Of a DNA stretch of 22,312 nt, positions 1-7,759 are shown piece after piece (position 1 is the stretch's first letter; each line of letters opens with the position of its first letter). A program made the position numbers and the translations under genes. The DNA lies in IMG/VR virus record IMGVR_UViG_3300024335_000052, positions 1 through 22,312 of that record, one strand, 5' to 3'. Under the pieces are notes generated by a model. That model saw nothing but the letters and a program-made list of their open reading frames with translations, was not told the DNA's origin and made no database searches. Source of the stretch: a virus.

Positions 1-2446
1 CTGAATTAGACCCTCTAAATAGTTGTGAGCTAGTGTTTGTACTGTTAATTGCAGAAACAAAGGCAGTTGCCGCACCTGTTTCAGAACTGTAAACGTGCGT
101 TCCGCTACCTCTGCCCCAGTAGAAAGGATTACCATCCCCATCCGACAGCACGATGTTGTTGCTTGAGGTGCGGATGTCCAAGCCGCCTTGGTTGCCGTTG
201 TACTTACCAATAATAGTATTATTTGAACCTGTGGTTATAGTACTTCCTGCCCCACCTGCGCCTGTAGCATAAGCTCCAACAAAGGTATTTCCTGATCCTG
301 TTGTAAGAGAATACCCACTGAAAGGCCCAACCGTTACATTTCTTGTACCAGTAGTATTACTATACCCAGCCTGATAACCAACGGCAGTGTTGTAGGATGC
401 GGTGGTGTTTTGGTTAAGTGCTTGATAACCAACAGACACGTTATTACCGCCTGTAGTTGTGTTATACCCAGCTTGATAACCAATACCTACAGAGTTTCCT
501 GATGTAGTTGCTTTACCCAAAGCATAATAGCCAACACCTACGTTATTTGAACCTGTGGCATCTGCTGGTGCGTTTGGCCCCATTGTTCCTATGCCAACGA
601 CAGTGTTTGAACTACCTGTCGTTATGTTTTCCCCTGCATTATGTCCAACAGCCGTATTATTGTTTCCTGTTGAAGCCAATAGTGCTTGATAACCAAAAGC
701 ATTATTACCCGTACCTGTAGTATTAGTATAAAGAGCCTGATACCCTACTGCGTTATTTCCAGTTGCGGTGGTGTTACCATACAATGCTTGCTGTCCAACT
801 GCCACATTGTTGCCGCCAGTTGTATTAACTTGCAGCGCAGCATAACCTAAAACAGAGTTTCCACTTGCAGTAGTAGTATTTGATGCCGCACCTTGGCCTA
901 CAGCAGTATTCTGTGCGCCTGTAGTATTGTCATAAAGAGCCTGATAACCAACAGCTACGTTGTTACTTGCGGTGGTGTTGGAGTATAATGCGGTTCTGCC
1001 GTAAGCTGTATTATAGCTACCCGTGGTATTTGTAAAAAGAGTTGCTTCACCAAACGCCGAGTTACCTGCACCTGTAGTATTTTTATTTAACGCTTGAGTA
1101 CCCACCGCTGTATTATTAGATGCGGTGGTTGCATCTTCTAATGCCTGATAACCCACTGCCGTATTTAATGCACCTGTTGTATTAGCATACCCAGCCTGAT
1201 ACCCAACCGCTGTGTTGTAAGATGCGGTGGTGTTGGAGTTAAGGCTCTCATAACCAACAGATACGTTGTAGTTCCCTGTGGTATTAGTGAGCATGGCCTG
1301 ATAGCCAATACCTGTATTATGATTGCCTGTAGTGTTGTTTGTTAACGCCTCTCTGCCAACTGCAGTAATACGAATGCCTGTAGAGTTATCGTAAAGTGCA
1401 GCCGCACCAACAGCCACGTTAGCCGTTCCAGTAGTATTACTATACCCAGCCTGATACCCAACGGCAGTGTTGTTACTGGCGGTGGTGTTGGTTTCAAGTG
1501 CGCTTTGCCCTAAAGCGGTGTTATAATTACCCGTTGTCGTGCTTTGCAAAGCATTTGTGCCAACACCTGTATTGGCGCTTCCTGTGGTGTTACTTAAAAG
1601 AGCCGTCCTGCCAACTGCAACAATCGCAGAACCAGTCGTATTATTATACCCAGCCTGATACCCAACGGCTGTGCTGTTGTCGGCGGTGGTGTTTGCGTTA
1701 AGGGCATATCCTCCTAATGCAGTGTTAAATCCACCTGTAGTCAAAGATACTAATGTTTCATGTCCAACACTTGTATTTACCAGAGCCGTTGTTGCGCTTG
1801 TCAAAGCACTACGCCCAATAGCAACGTTGTTGTCTCCATCTGTTAATGCCGTTAAAGCCGCATCACCTATTGCAATATTATTAAACGCATCAGATGTAAT
1901 GCTATCTAACGCAGCATCACCCAACGCCACGTTGTTTGTACCAACAGGATAATTCCCGTCCAGCTTAATTGTGCCGCCATCGATTAACACGTTGCCAGCT
2001 ACGGTTAGACCGTCCGTTACGGCTGTGCCTGTAATGTCTACACCTGTGCTGGTGGTGGCGAATTTCTGAGAACCATTGTAGTAAATATTTACGGCTCCAT
2101 CTGTAAGAGCCTCTACTTTCCACTCAGTTCCAGAGGCATTTTGAAAGCCAGTATTTGCGTCACTCTGTATAAGTAAGTTACCAGTGCCAGAATCCTTAAT
2201 AAAACTATTAGACCCATCATGGTAAATCTGTAGGTCAGACCCTGCGCCGAAGATGGCTTTTTCATTGTCAGCAAATAAAGTATCGCCGCTAGAGTTTTCA
2301 GTCTTTAGCTCAAAGCCACCAGCAGTTGCGCCATCATGAATCCTTACTCGTTTGTTAGTGGTATCAAATGTAAGCTCACCTTGCGCGCCAGTAAACGAGT
2401 TATTCTCTGTAGCAGTGCCGCGACGAAGTTGTACCTGTGTAGCCAT
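1..2446 (-). CDS. Long repetitive tail fiber / host-recognition protein, 3' end outside the window
   Basis: An open frame starts at ATG 2446-2444 and runs without a stop past position 1, giving about 815 residues in the window. Residues 1-45 (MATQVQLRRGTATEN..., then GELTFDT and RIHDGA) match the short N-terminal module common on phage fibers and seen in the Mtd family. A segment with DLQIYHDGSN follows. From about residue 168 the protein is built of 17-residue units such as NNTAVGYQAGYSNTTGT, which resemble the head repeats of YadA/Hia-type trimeric adhesins (Hep_Hag type). Near the window edge the repeats stop and a non-repetitive part begins (IVLSDGDGNPFYWGRG). The start codon shares one base with the stop of the upstream fiber gene (TAATG), so translation is probably coupled. 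By family precedent the missing C-terminus may hold a self-cleaving S74 chaperone domain, but this is not visible. A receptor-binding role is inferred from architecture and position. Confidence 0.85.
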   Translation of the reverse strand, partial: MATQVQLRRGTATENNSFTGAQGELTFDTTNKRVRIHDGATAGGFELKTENSSGDTLFADNEKAIFGAGSDLQIYHDGSNSFIKDSGTGNLLIQSDANTGFQNASGTEWKVEALTDGAVNIYYNGSQKFATTSTGVDITGTAVTDGLTVAGNVLIDGGTIKLDGNYPVGTNNVALGDAALDSITSDAFNNIAIGDAALTALTDGDNNVAIGRSALTSATTALVNTSVGHETLVSLTTGGFNTALGGYALNANTTADNSTAVGYQAGYNNTTGSAIVAVGRTALLSNTTGSANTGVGTNALQSTTTGNYNTALGQSALETNTTASNNTAVGYQAGYSNTTGTANVAVGAAALYDNSTGIRITAVGREALTNNTTGNHNTGIGYQAMLTNTTGNYNVSVGYESLNSNTTASYNTAVGYQAGYANTTGALNTAVGYQALEDATTASNNTAVGTQALNKNTTGAGNSAFGEATLFTNTTGSYNTAYGRTALYSNTTASNNVAVGYQALYDNTTGAQNTAVGQGAASNTTTASGNSVLGYAALQVNTTGGNNVAVGQQALYGNTTATGNNAVGYQALYTNTTGTGNNAFGYQALLASTGNNNTAVGHNAGENITTGSSNTVVGIGTMGPNAPADATGSNNVGVGYYALGKATTSGNSVGIGYQAGYNTTTGGNNVSVGYQALNQNTTASYNTAVGYQAGYSNTTGTRNVTVGPFSGYSLTTGSGNTFVGAYATGAGGAGSTITTGSNNTIIGKYNGNQGGLDIRTSSNNIVLSDGDGNPFYWGRGSGTHVYSSETGAATAFVSAINSTNTSSQLFRGSNS
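205..1945 (-). repeat. 51-bp tandem repeat array inside the fiber gene
   Basis: About 33 degenerate units of 51 bp encode a 17-residue repeat with the core (N)NTAVGYQA(L/G)..NTTG. The register is exact over long stretches. The marker ATACCCAGC sits at 362 and 464 (two units apart), and at 1187, 1442 and 1646 (five and four units apart). The blocks beginning at 361 and 1441 are nearly identical over about 50 bases, which suggests recent copying of multi-unit blocks. One unit near 570-600 carries a few extra codons, so the two halves are offset from a pure multiple of 51. Array edges are approximate. Confidence 0.85.
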
Positions 2447-3954
2447 TATAAGCTCCCGTAATCAGTAGATGAAGACACTGAATCACTTACAGCGCCATAG
2501 TCAAAGATGCCATCAATTACACCAGCATTGATGTTAGAGGCCACCAAGTTAATATTTGCAAGATTAGCAATGATTGTATTTATATCTGCCGCATCACCAG
2601 CAACAGCAGTAATGTTACCGCTAATGCCAGCCGCAGTTGTTACATCAGAACTAATCCCAGCAACAGTCGTAACGTTTGAACTAATTCCAGCAACCGTAGA
2701 AACGTTTGCACTAATACCGCCTACAGTATTAACGTCACTAATATTTGTAGCCACAGTATCAATCTCAGATACCGCTTCATTTAAGTCATCAGCTACAGTA
2801 ACAACCTCAGAAACGGCTTCGTTCAGATCATTAGCTACGCTAATTACATCACTAATGTTTGTAGCTACTGTATTAATTGAGTTAATATTGGAGCCAATAA
2901 TATTAAAGTTAGTAATGTTGTTAGCAACTGTAGATAAATAACCAACAGACGGAGCAACGGTATTAACATTAGCAATGTTATCCGCAACGCTAGTTACTTT
3001 CGTAATAACATTAGCAACATCATTAATGTCATCTATATTAGTAGCGGCTAGATTAATGTTTGTTGCGTTGCTGTTAGCTGTATTAATTGCACTTGTGATG
3101 CCAGCAACAGTAGTAATATTGGATGAAATTCCAGCAACAGTATTAATATTAGAAATGTTGCCAGCAGCAGTATTTACATTGCTAATCCCAGCGCCAACAA
3201 TATCTACATTGCTAATTGATCCTGCAACAAGCTCAACCTGATCAAGACTATCAGCAACATCATTTAAATCTGATATAGATCCAGCGACTGAGTTTACATC
3301 TGCAATATTTGTAGCGACTAAACCAACGCTAGATATGCCACTACTTACTGAAGTAACGCTGGAAATATTGTCGCCAACATTATTGATTTCCGTAGTATAA
3401 CCAGAAAGGCTAGTAATATTTGTCTTAATGGCGTTTAGCGAAGTAATGTCAGACGCAATAGATGCAATGCTTGTTAGCTCATCGCCACTTGGCCCAACCT
3501 CTAATGCACCAGTAGTGCTATTAAACTGAACAGTCTTACCTAAACGGCTGGCTTTGGCAGGAAGATCTAGCGACACACCTACTTCATAGTCATTTAAAGA
3601 TATAGAGCGCGACACTCGGTCATCTAAGTCAGCAACCTGAGTAACAAGCCGATCTAGCTGGTCATTTAAAGAAGATGCGCTGTAAGTAGATGTAAGGTCA
3701 GTTGTACGCTCGAGCGGCACATCTCTAACGATAGCAATCTCTGCGCCAGCAGTCTGTCCGCTATCTGTAGTAATAGATCCAGTTGACCCGTTGCCGCCTG
3801 TAACCGTGTAAGCAGATGCAGACAAAACCGAGCCATCTACATATACAGTCAGATCAGTGCTGGCAAAGAATTCAAAAGGAACTGTAAATACAGTTTGTCC
3901 TGATGTTGCTGTGTAATTTATACGCGGATTGTTATCTGCTACATTTATTGCCAT
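2446..3954 (-). CDS. T7 fiber-like tail fiber protein with coiled-coil repeat stalk
   Basis: This is a 502-residue protein (T7 gp17 has 553). Residues 1-120 look like the tail-attachment domain of T7-type fibers: a beta-rich part (NYTATSGQTVFTVPFEF, then VRDVPLERTTDL near 76-87) followed by a helical stretch, LNDQLDRLVTQVADLDDRV. From about residue 165 to 480 it consists of short repeats of 10-14 residues with hydrophobics spaced 3-4 apart (NISDVNTVA, GISSNVTTVA), most simply a trimeric coiled-coil stalk. The end carries a doubled motif, DYGAVSD...TDYGSL. The start is supported by a GGAGAGGT-type ribosome binding site 6-7 bases upstream and by motif copy A about 45 bases upstream. It lies directly before the long repetitive fiber gene, overlapping it by one base, so it is probably the adapter that joins that fiber to the tail. 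The adapter role is inference; the fiber identity is solid. Confidence 0.88.
   Translation of the reverse strand: MAINVADNNPRINYTATSGQTVFTVPFEFFASTDLTVYVDGSVLSASAYTVTGGNGSTGSITTDSGQTAGAEIAIVRDVPLERTTDLTSTYSASSLNDQLDRLVTQVADLDDRVSRSISLNDYEVGVSLDLPAKASRLGKTVQFNSTTGALEVGPSGDELTSIASIASDITSLNAIKTNITSLSGYTTEINNVGDNISSVTSVSSGISSVGLVATNIADVNSVAGSISDLNDVADSLDQVELVAGSISNVDIVGAGISNVNTAAGNISNINTVAGISSNITTVAGITSAINTANSNATNINLAATNIDDINDVANVITKVTSVADNIANVNTVAPSVGYLSTVANNITNFNIIGSNINSINTVATNISDVISVANDLNEAVSEVVTVADDLNEAVSEIDTVATNISDVNTVGGISANVSTVAGISSNVTTVAGISSDVTTAAGISGNITAVAGDAADINTIIANLANINLVASNINAGVIDGIFDYGAVSDSVSSSTDYGSL
2600..3500 (-). repeat. Short in-frame repeats of the fiber stalk (30-42 bp units)
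   Basis: Adjacent copies of a 30-bp unit at 2648-2677 and 2678-2707 differ at only a few bases and encode GISSNVTTVA-type decamers. A second repeat, DLNEAVSE(V/I)..VA, occurs twice in tandem with a 42-bp period near 2750-2840. Unit length varies (10, 11 and 14 codons) along the stalk, so it looks expanded and trimmed in codon steps. Confidence 0.7.
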
Positions 3955-4024
3955 GTGTCACCTCTCCTACCTCTTGTGTCATAAAGAAGCTAAGAAGAAC
4001 AATGCACAAATAATCTAAGACAAA
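3955..4024 (-). promoter_or_regulatory. Intergenic gap with motif copy A, upstream of the fiber genes
   Basis: The 70 bases between the gp16-like stop and the fiber start hold the minus-strand element TTTGTGCATTG (4010-4000) and, close to the start codon, the purine-rich AGGAGAGGTG ribosome binding site. The same 11 bases recur exactly at 18564-18554 and 21978-21968, in the same orientation and in the other large gaps. I read it as a candidate promoter or regulator site for the fiber unit. No clear terminator hairpin is visible here. Confidence 0.55.
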
Positions 4025-7000
4025 TTACTGTGCCCAAGCTCTAGTAATCTGATTAATGTCATCCTTTAAGAACCACATTCTAGCAAATGGCAAGTTTCTA
4101 ACTACTTGCTTACCGCCTTCTCCATACTCACCATTAGCAAACTGATACATTCCTGAAATAGTATCAGCAGCCCAAGATGGCCCAGCACCAGCAACACCAG
4201 TTAGCGCATCAATGGCATTTGGTTCCTGTGGAAACTTAGGAGAAATAAGACCGTTAGTAATGTTAGGCCCACCAAGAGCTAAGGAGGTATGCAAAGAAGT
4301 GTAAAGAATATCTGAGTAGAGTGCCATTACACCACTCATATCAAAGCTTCTTACAAATCTATCTCGCCAACCCATTTCTTCCCAAGCAAAGCTAGGAGTG
4401 CGAATAGCCAGTGACATATAAGCCAACCCCATAGACGCTGTAATACCTAGCATTCTATTTTTAATCTGCCCTTGTGCTAATGCACCTATAGTTTTATTTA
4501 CGTTAGCTAGCATGTAGCTATAAAACTGAAACGGCAAACCAACAAAACCGTTTTCAATTCTAGTGTATCCTTTAAATTTTGCGTCTTCTTTAAATCCAAA
4601 TGATCTACCTATGTGCGCTGGAATATAAACTACACCATCAGTAATAATTGGTTTATCAGCAGGAGTAGCAGACATAATTGTATTCAACACACCGCTATTA
4701 AGTGCAGTGCGAAACTTTAATACAGTCTCTTCATTAATAGATGACTGGGCTTTGTGTTGCTCCATAGCTATTTTGTTAATTCTATTTTCATACTGAGCTT
4801 TGCTTTCACCAGCTTTTTGCAAAAAGTTTGTATGAGCAATTTCGTGAAACATAATAAAATTAGAAAATGCTTTAGGTGTTGGAAAAGCATCTTCTGGAAG
4901 CGGGTTTACACCCTTAACTCTTGGTTTAGTCCAAGCTTTATCTTGATACATTGGGCCTTCAATGTAATCTATATCTGCAAAAATAGTTTTCTTTTTCTTA
5001 TCGTAGTAAGCCGGTATGTATCTGTCGCCTCTTGTTTTACCAACAGGAGAGCCATCTTCATTTATAGTTACAATGCGAGCATCAGTTTGTGGAAAGCTAA
5101 GATTATCAACCCACTCATCTGTATTAGCCATATACAAACCATTGTCTGTTTTGCGCCAAGGAGCATTAGCAATTTGCTTAGCATCCTCTGCGCTAATCCC
5201 GTAGCGAGACAGCCATGTTAGCTCTTGTGGTGTAAGCTCGGTGTACCGAATCGAGTAATCAATAATAGTATGTGCATCAACAATACCAGCTAGTTGTTTA
5301 GCTATACCAGTCATCGGAGCAAGCCCGTTCATAATATAGAAAGCATTTCGGGCATTACTAAGAAGGTCACTAGCATCTACGTTATTAGAAAGATCCTCCA
5401 TAAGCCGCATATGTGCAGAGCCACGAAGAATATCTATAGCCTCACCAGCATATCTAATTTCATTAGCTGTTAGATTAACTGTGTTTTTATCCATAATTGC
5501 TTGAATGCCTTTCATAACATTCTCAGCATCATGCTCCATAACAATGCGCCCAAAGTCAGGGAGCGCAGCTAAACCAGCAGAACCCATATAACTAAATGAA
5601 GCGGCCTCTCTAAGAATAAACGCAGCCTTCTGGCTCAAGCTATCTGGATTCCTAATAACTGCACCAGCAGTACGCTCATACATATGTAGATAATCCCTAC
5701 GCATTTTGTTTATGTCTTTTTCAGAAAAACCTTTAGCAATCATTTCTGATTCTAAATCAAACAAAACGCCATCAACGTCCTGACCAAATGCTTTTGCATA
5801 CTCATAACGCGGCTCAATACGAGTAGCATATGTTTTCATTACAGCAAGCGGATCAGTAACCATAAAGTCAGTTACAAGTTTATTAGGTATATCTAATTCT
5901 CTATGACGAAAGTGCTTAGAGCGACCGACACCAAAGCCAATATTATCTACATTAGTAGGGTCTTGCTCGCCTAGTATGCGATCTATTGTTAAGTCAACGC
6001 GCTCTTGAATTTTAGAAGGCTCAGAAGATAGTTCGGTCTTAACGTATGTAGATGTCTTAGAGTCAAACTCATAAATAAATGGGTTTTGCTTATACCAGCC
6101 ATAAAGAATTTCAGAAAACTCTTTACGATTCTTTTTAACCGCAGATTGGCTCCAAAACCTTGGAAAAAATACATCCTCATTGGCGGGATTAATCTTAACT
6201 TCCTCTAAGCCTTGTAATGTTTGACGCTCTCCTGCAAGCTTGCCGCCTAAGCGATCTAGTTCACCTTTAATTCTATTAGCCTCAAACTGACCGCGAGTAG
6301 TTTTTTTTCTTTCCGCTCTAGTTAATCGTGAGTTTAAGTCTTCAATCTTTGCCTCAAGATTATCTATACGACGAGACACACCTTTAGCTGTACCTATAAG
6401 CCCTACGTCTTCTAATCGCTCACCAGCATCCTTAAAGTATTTGTTTATAACTCCAATAGCCTTGCGCTCATTGTCAGTAAGATCTTCTATATTCTTAATT
6501 CTTTTTTCACTAACTGTAGTAAGCCACTTTCTGTAAGTGTTTTCGGAGCGAGAGGCACGACGAACAATATCAGTAACATTAATATCAAGCCTACTAATAT
6601 TGGCTGCACCAGTTTCCGCTGTCCAAAGCTTTATCATTTCGTCATGTGCTCTTACCCACTTGCCATTAGATACCGCTGCCCTTTGGGCAACTGACTGCGG
6701 AGAAGCCAAGCCAACAGAGTTTAAAGCTAGAGTAATGCCGCTGTCTCCAAAACTACGCACAGTCGCTTCTTTAATTGCTGACGGATATTTTGATTGTAGC
6801 AAACGTTTGACTGGTGTGGTGACTGCTTTGTAAAGAAAGCTATCAGTATAGAGTGTATTCATAATTCTATACGGATCTGTAAGATCTATATTCTTAGATT
6901 CTAGCTCACGAATACCTTGCTCATTTTTAAACTGTTGTGCGTAAGCTCTTTGCTCTTGTGCTCTCGCCTCAAACTGAGAAGCTTCTGGTCTACCTTCATA

Positions 7001-7759
7001 AGCAATAGCATCTGCCTCTGAGCGAGCCGCAGAAGACTCAAACATATCTAGTTGTGCTTGTAGATATTCATCGCTGTCATTGCCAAATCTGCGCTCTGCT
7101 CTTGGCACACTAATTTGTTCTGTTGTAACGCCCTCTAGTCTATCTAGGCGCTTAATCATATCAAATTCTTCTTGAATGCCCTGCTTTGTTTTTGCATAAG
7201 CCCTAGCGTTTACACCACCAAAGGCAGCACCAAAGCCAGCACCAAATGCGCCAGCAGAAAGAACATTTATTGCGCCCTCTTGTGCTGTCTGCAGGGGATC
7301 AGACTGCCTAGTTAGCTCTAAGCCTAGCTCTAATGCAGCCGTACCAGCGCCAACGCGCAATGCAGAACGGCCTACTCCAAGAGCAGGGCCGCCAAAAGGA
7401 AGGGCAACAAGGTTAATTGGATCAAATAAACCAGCACCAAGTTGAGAAAGGACAGATGAGTTCTGAAGAACCTGTCGCCTAGATATTGAGTCTTCTATAT
7501 CTTGTTTTAACTTTGCCATGTGCTGTGGGCTAACAGCATGATTAAGATCAGTCGCAAATAATTCATAGCCTTCTAGGTCTTGTCGCCAGTCATATCCTTT
7601 TTGAGGATTGTAACGAAAAGAATTAGTAAGAGTGTTGTATGCAGGGGCATAGCTATAACCAAGAGAAGCACCAAGTGTATCAAAAAATGATGGATCTGGT
7701 TGTTCAACTACGCCCTCAGCAAAGTACCCCGCACGAAAGCTATTAGGATTTACAGGCAT
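4025..7759 (-). CDS. Internal virion / DNA-ejection protein, T7 gp16-like, with embedded HEIAH zincin motif
   Basis: At 1244 residues this is the largest protein here (T7 gp16 has 1318), in the matching place after gp14- and gp15-like genes. Residues 102-182 are Gly/Ala-rich and hydrophobic (FDPINLVALPFGGP, then AGAFGAGFGAAFGG), as in gp16 homologues, and probably contact the membrane. Residues about 460-515 form a charged coiled coil. Residues 972-976 read HEIAH, the HExxH zinc-protease signature, preceded by PLPEDAFPTPKAFSNFIMF and followed by QYENRINKIA, where Glu991 could be the third ligand. I do not see the N-terminal lytic transglycosylase domain of T7 gp16, so the peptidase-like domain may replace it as the envelope-active part. 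The gene begins directly after the previous stop (TAA then ATG, no gap). The ejection role follows from synteny; protease activity is unproven. Confidence 0.8.
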   Translation of the reverse strand: MPVNPNSFRAGYFAEGVVEQPDPSFFDTLGASLGYSYAPAYNTLTNSFRYNPQKGYDWRQDLEGYELFATDLNHAVSPQHMAKLKQDIEDSISRRQVLQNSSVLSQLGAGLFDPINLVALPFGGPALGVGRSALRVGAGTAALELGLELTRQSDPLQTAQEGAINVLSAGAFGAGFGAAFGGVNARAYAKTKQGIQEEFDMIKRLDRLEGVTTEQISVPRAERRFGNDSDEYLQAQLDMFESSAARSEADAIAYEGRPEASQFEARAQEQRAYAQQFKNEQGIRELESKNIDLTDPYRIMNTLYTDSFLYKAVTTPVKRLLQSKYPSAIKEATVRSFGDSGITLALNSVGLASPQSVAQRAAVSNGKWVRAHDEMIKLWTAETGAANISRLDINVTDIVRRASRSENTYRKWLTTVSEKRIKNIEDLTDNERKAIGVINKYFKDAGERLEDVGLIGTAKGVSRRIDNLEAKIEDLNSRLTRAERKKTTRGQFEANRIKGELDRLGGKLAGERQTLQGLEEVKINPANEDVFFPRFWSQSAVKKNRKEFSEILYGWYKQNPFIYEFDSKTSTYVKTELSSEPSKIQERVDLTIDRILGEQDPTNVDNIGFGVGRSKHFRHRELDIPNKLVTDFMVTDPLAVMKTYATRIEPRYEYAKAFGQDVDGVLFDLESEMIAKGFSEKDINKMRRDYLHMYERTAGAVIRNPDSLSQKAAFILREAASFSYMGSAGLAALPDFGRIVMEHDAENVMKGIQAIMDKNTVNLTANEIRYAGEAIDILRGSAHMRLMEDLSNNVDASDLLSNARNAFYIMNGLAPMTGIAKQLAGIVDAHTIIDYSIRYTELTPQELTWLSRYGISAEDAKQIANAPWRKTDNGLYMANTDEWVDNLSFPQTDARIVTINEDGSPVGKTRGDRYIPAYYDKKKKTIFADIDYIEGPMYQDKAWTKPRVKGVNPLPEDAFPTPKAFSNFIMFHEIAHTNFLQKAGESKAQYENRINKIAMEQHKAQSSINEETVLKFRTALNSGVLNTIMSATPADKPIITDGVVYIPAHIGRSFGFKEDAKFKGYTRIENGFVGLPFQFYSYMLANVNKTIGALAQGQIKNRMLGITASMGLAYMSLAIRTPSFAWEEMGWRDRFVRSFDMSGVMALYSDILYTSLHTSLALGGPNITNGLISPKFPQEPNAIDALTGVAGAGPSWAADTISGMYQFANGEYGEGGKQVVRNLPFARMWFLKDDINQITRAWAQ

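Noticed and set aside
508-1952. Plus-strand open frames rich in Cys, Leu and Tyr or Ala and Val across the left end
   Set aside because: They are mirror frames of the 51-bp repeat fiber, with no ribosome sites and low-complexity composition that follows the repeat.
1-2446. Diversity-generating retroelement target, suggested by the Mtd-like N-terminus
   Set aside because: No reverse transcriptase, template repeat or variable C-type lectin end is visible; the N-terminal module is common on ordinary phage fibers.
2507-3241. Plus-strand frames of 88 and 144 codons opposite the fiber stalk
   Set aside because: Their hydrophobic repeats are the complement of the Val/Ile/Asn stalk codons; the minus-strand protein has family features and a good start.
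4754-5221. Plus-strand frame of 155 codons opposite the gp16-like gene
   Set aside because: No ribosome site, no recognisable pattern, and the opposite frame is a 1244-codon gene with the zincin motif.
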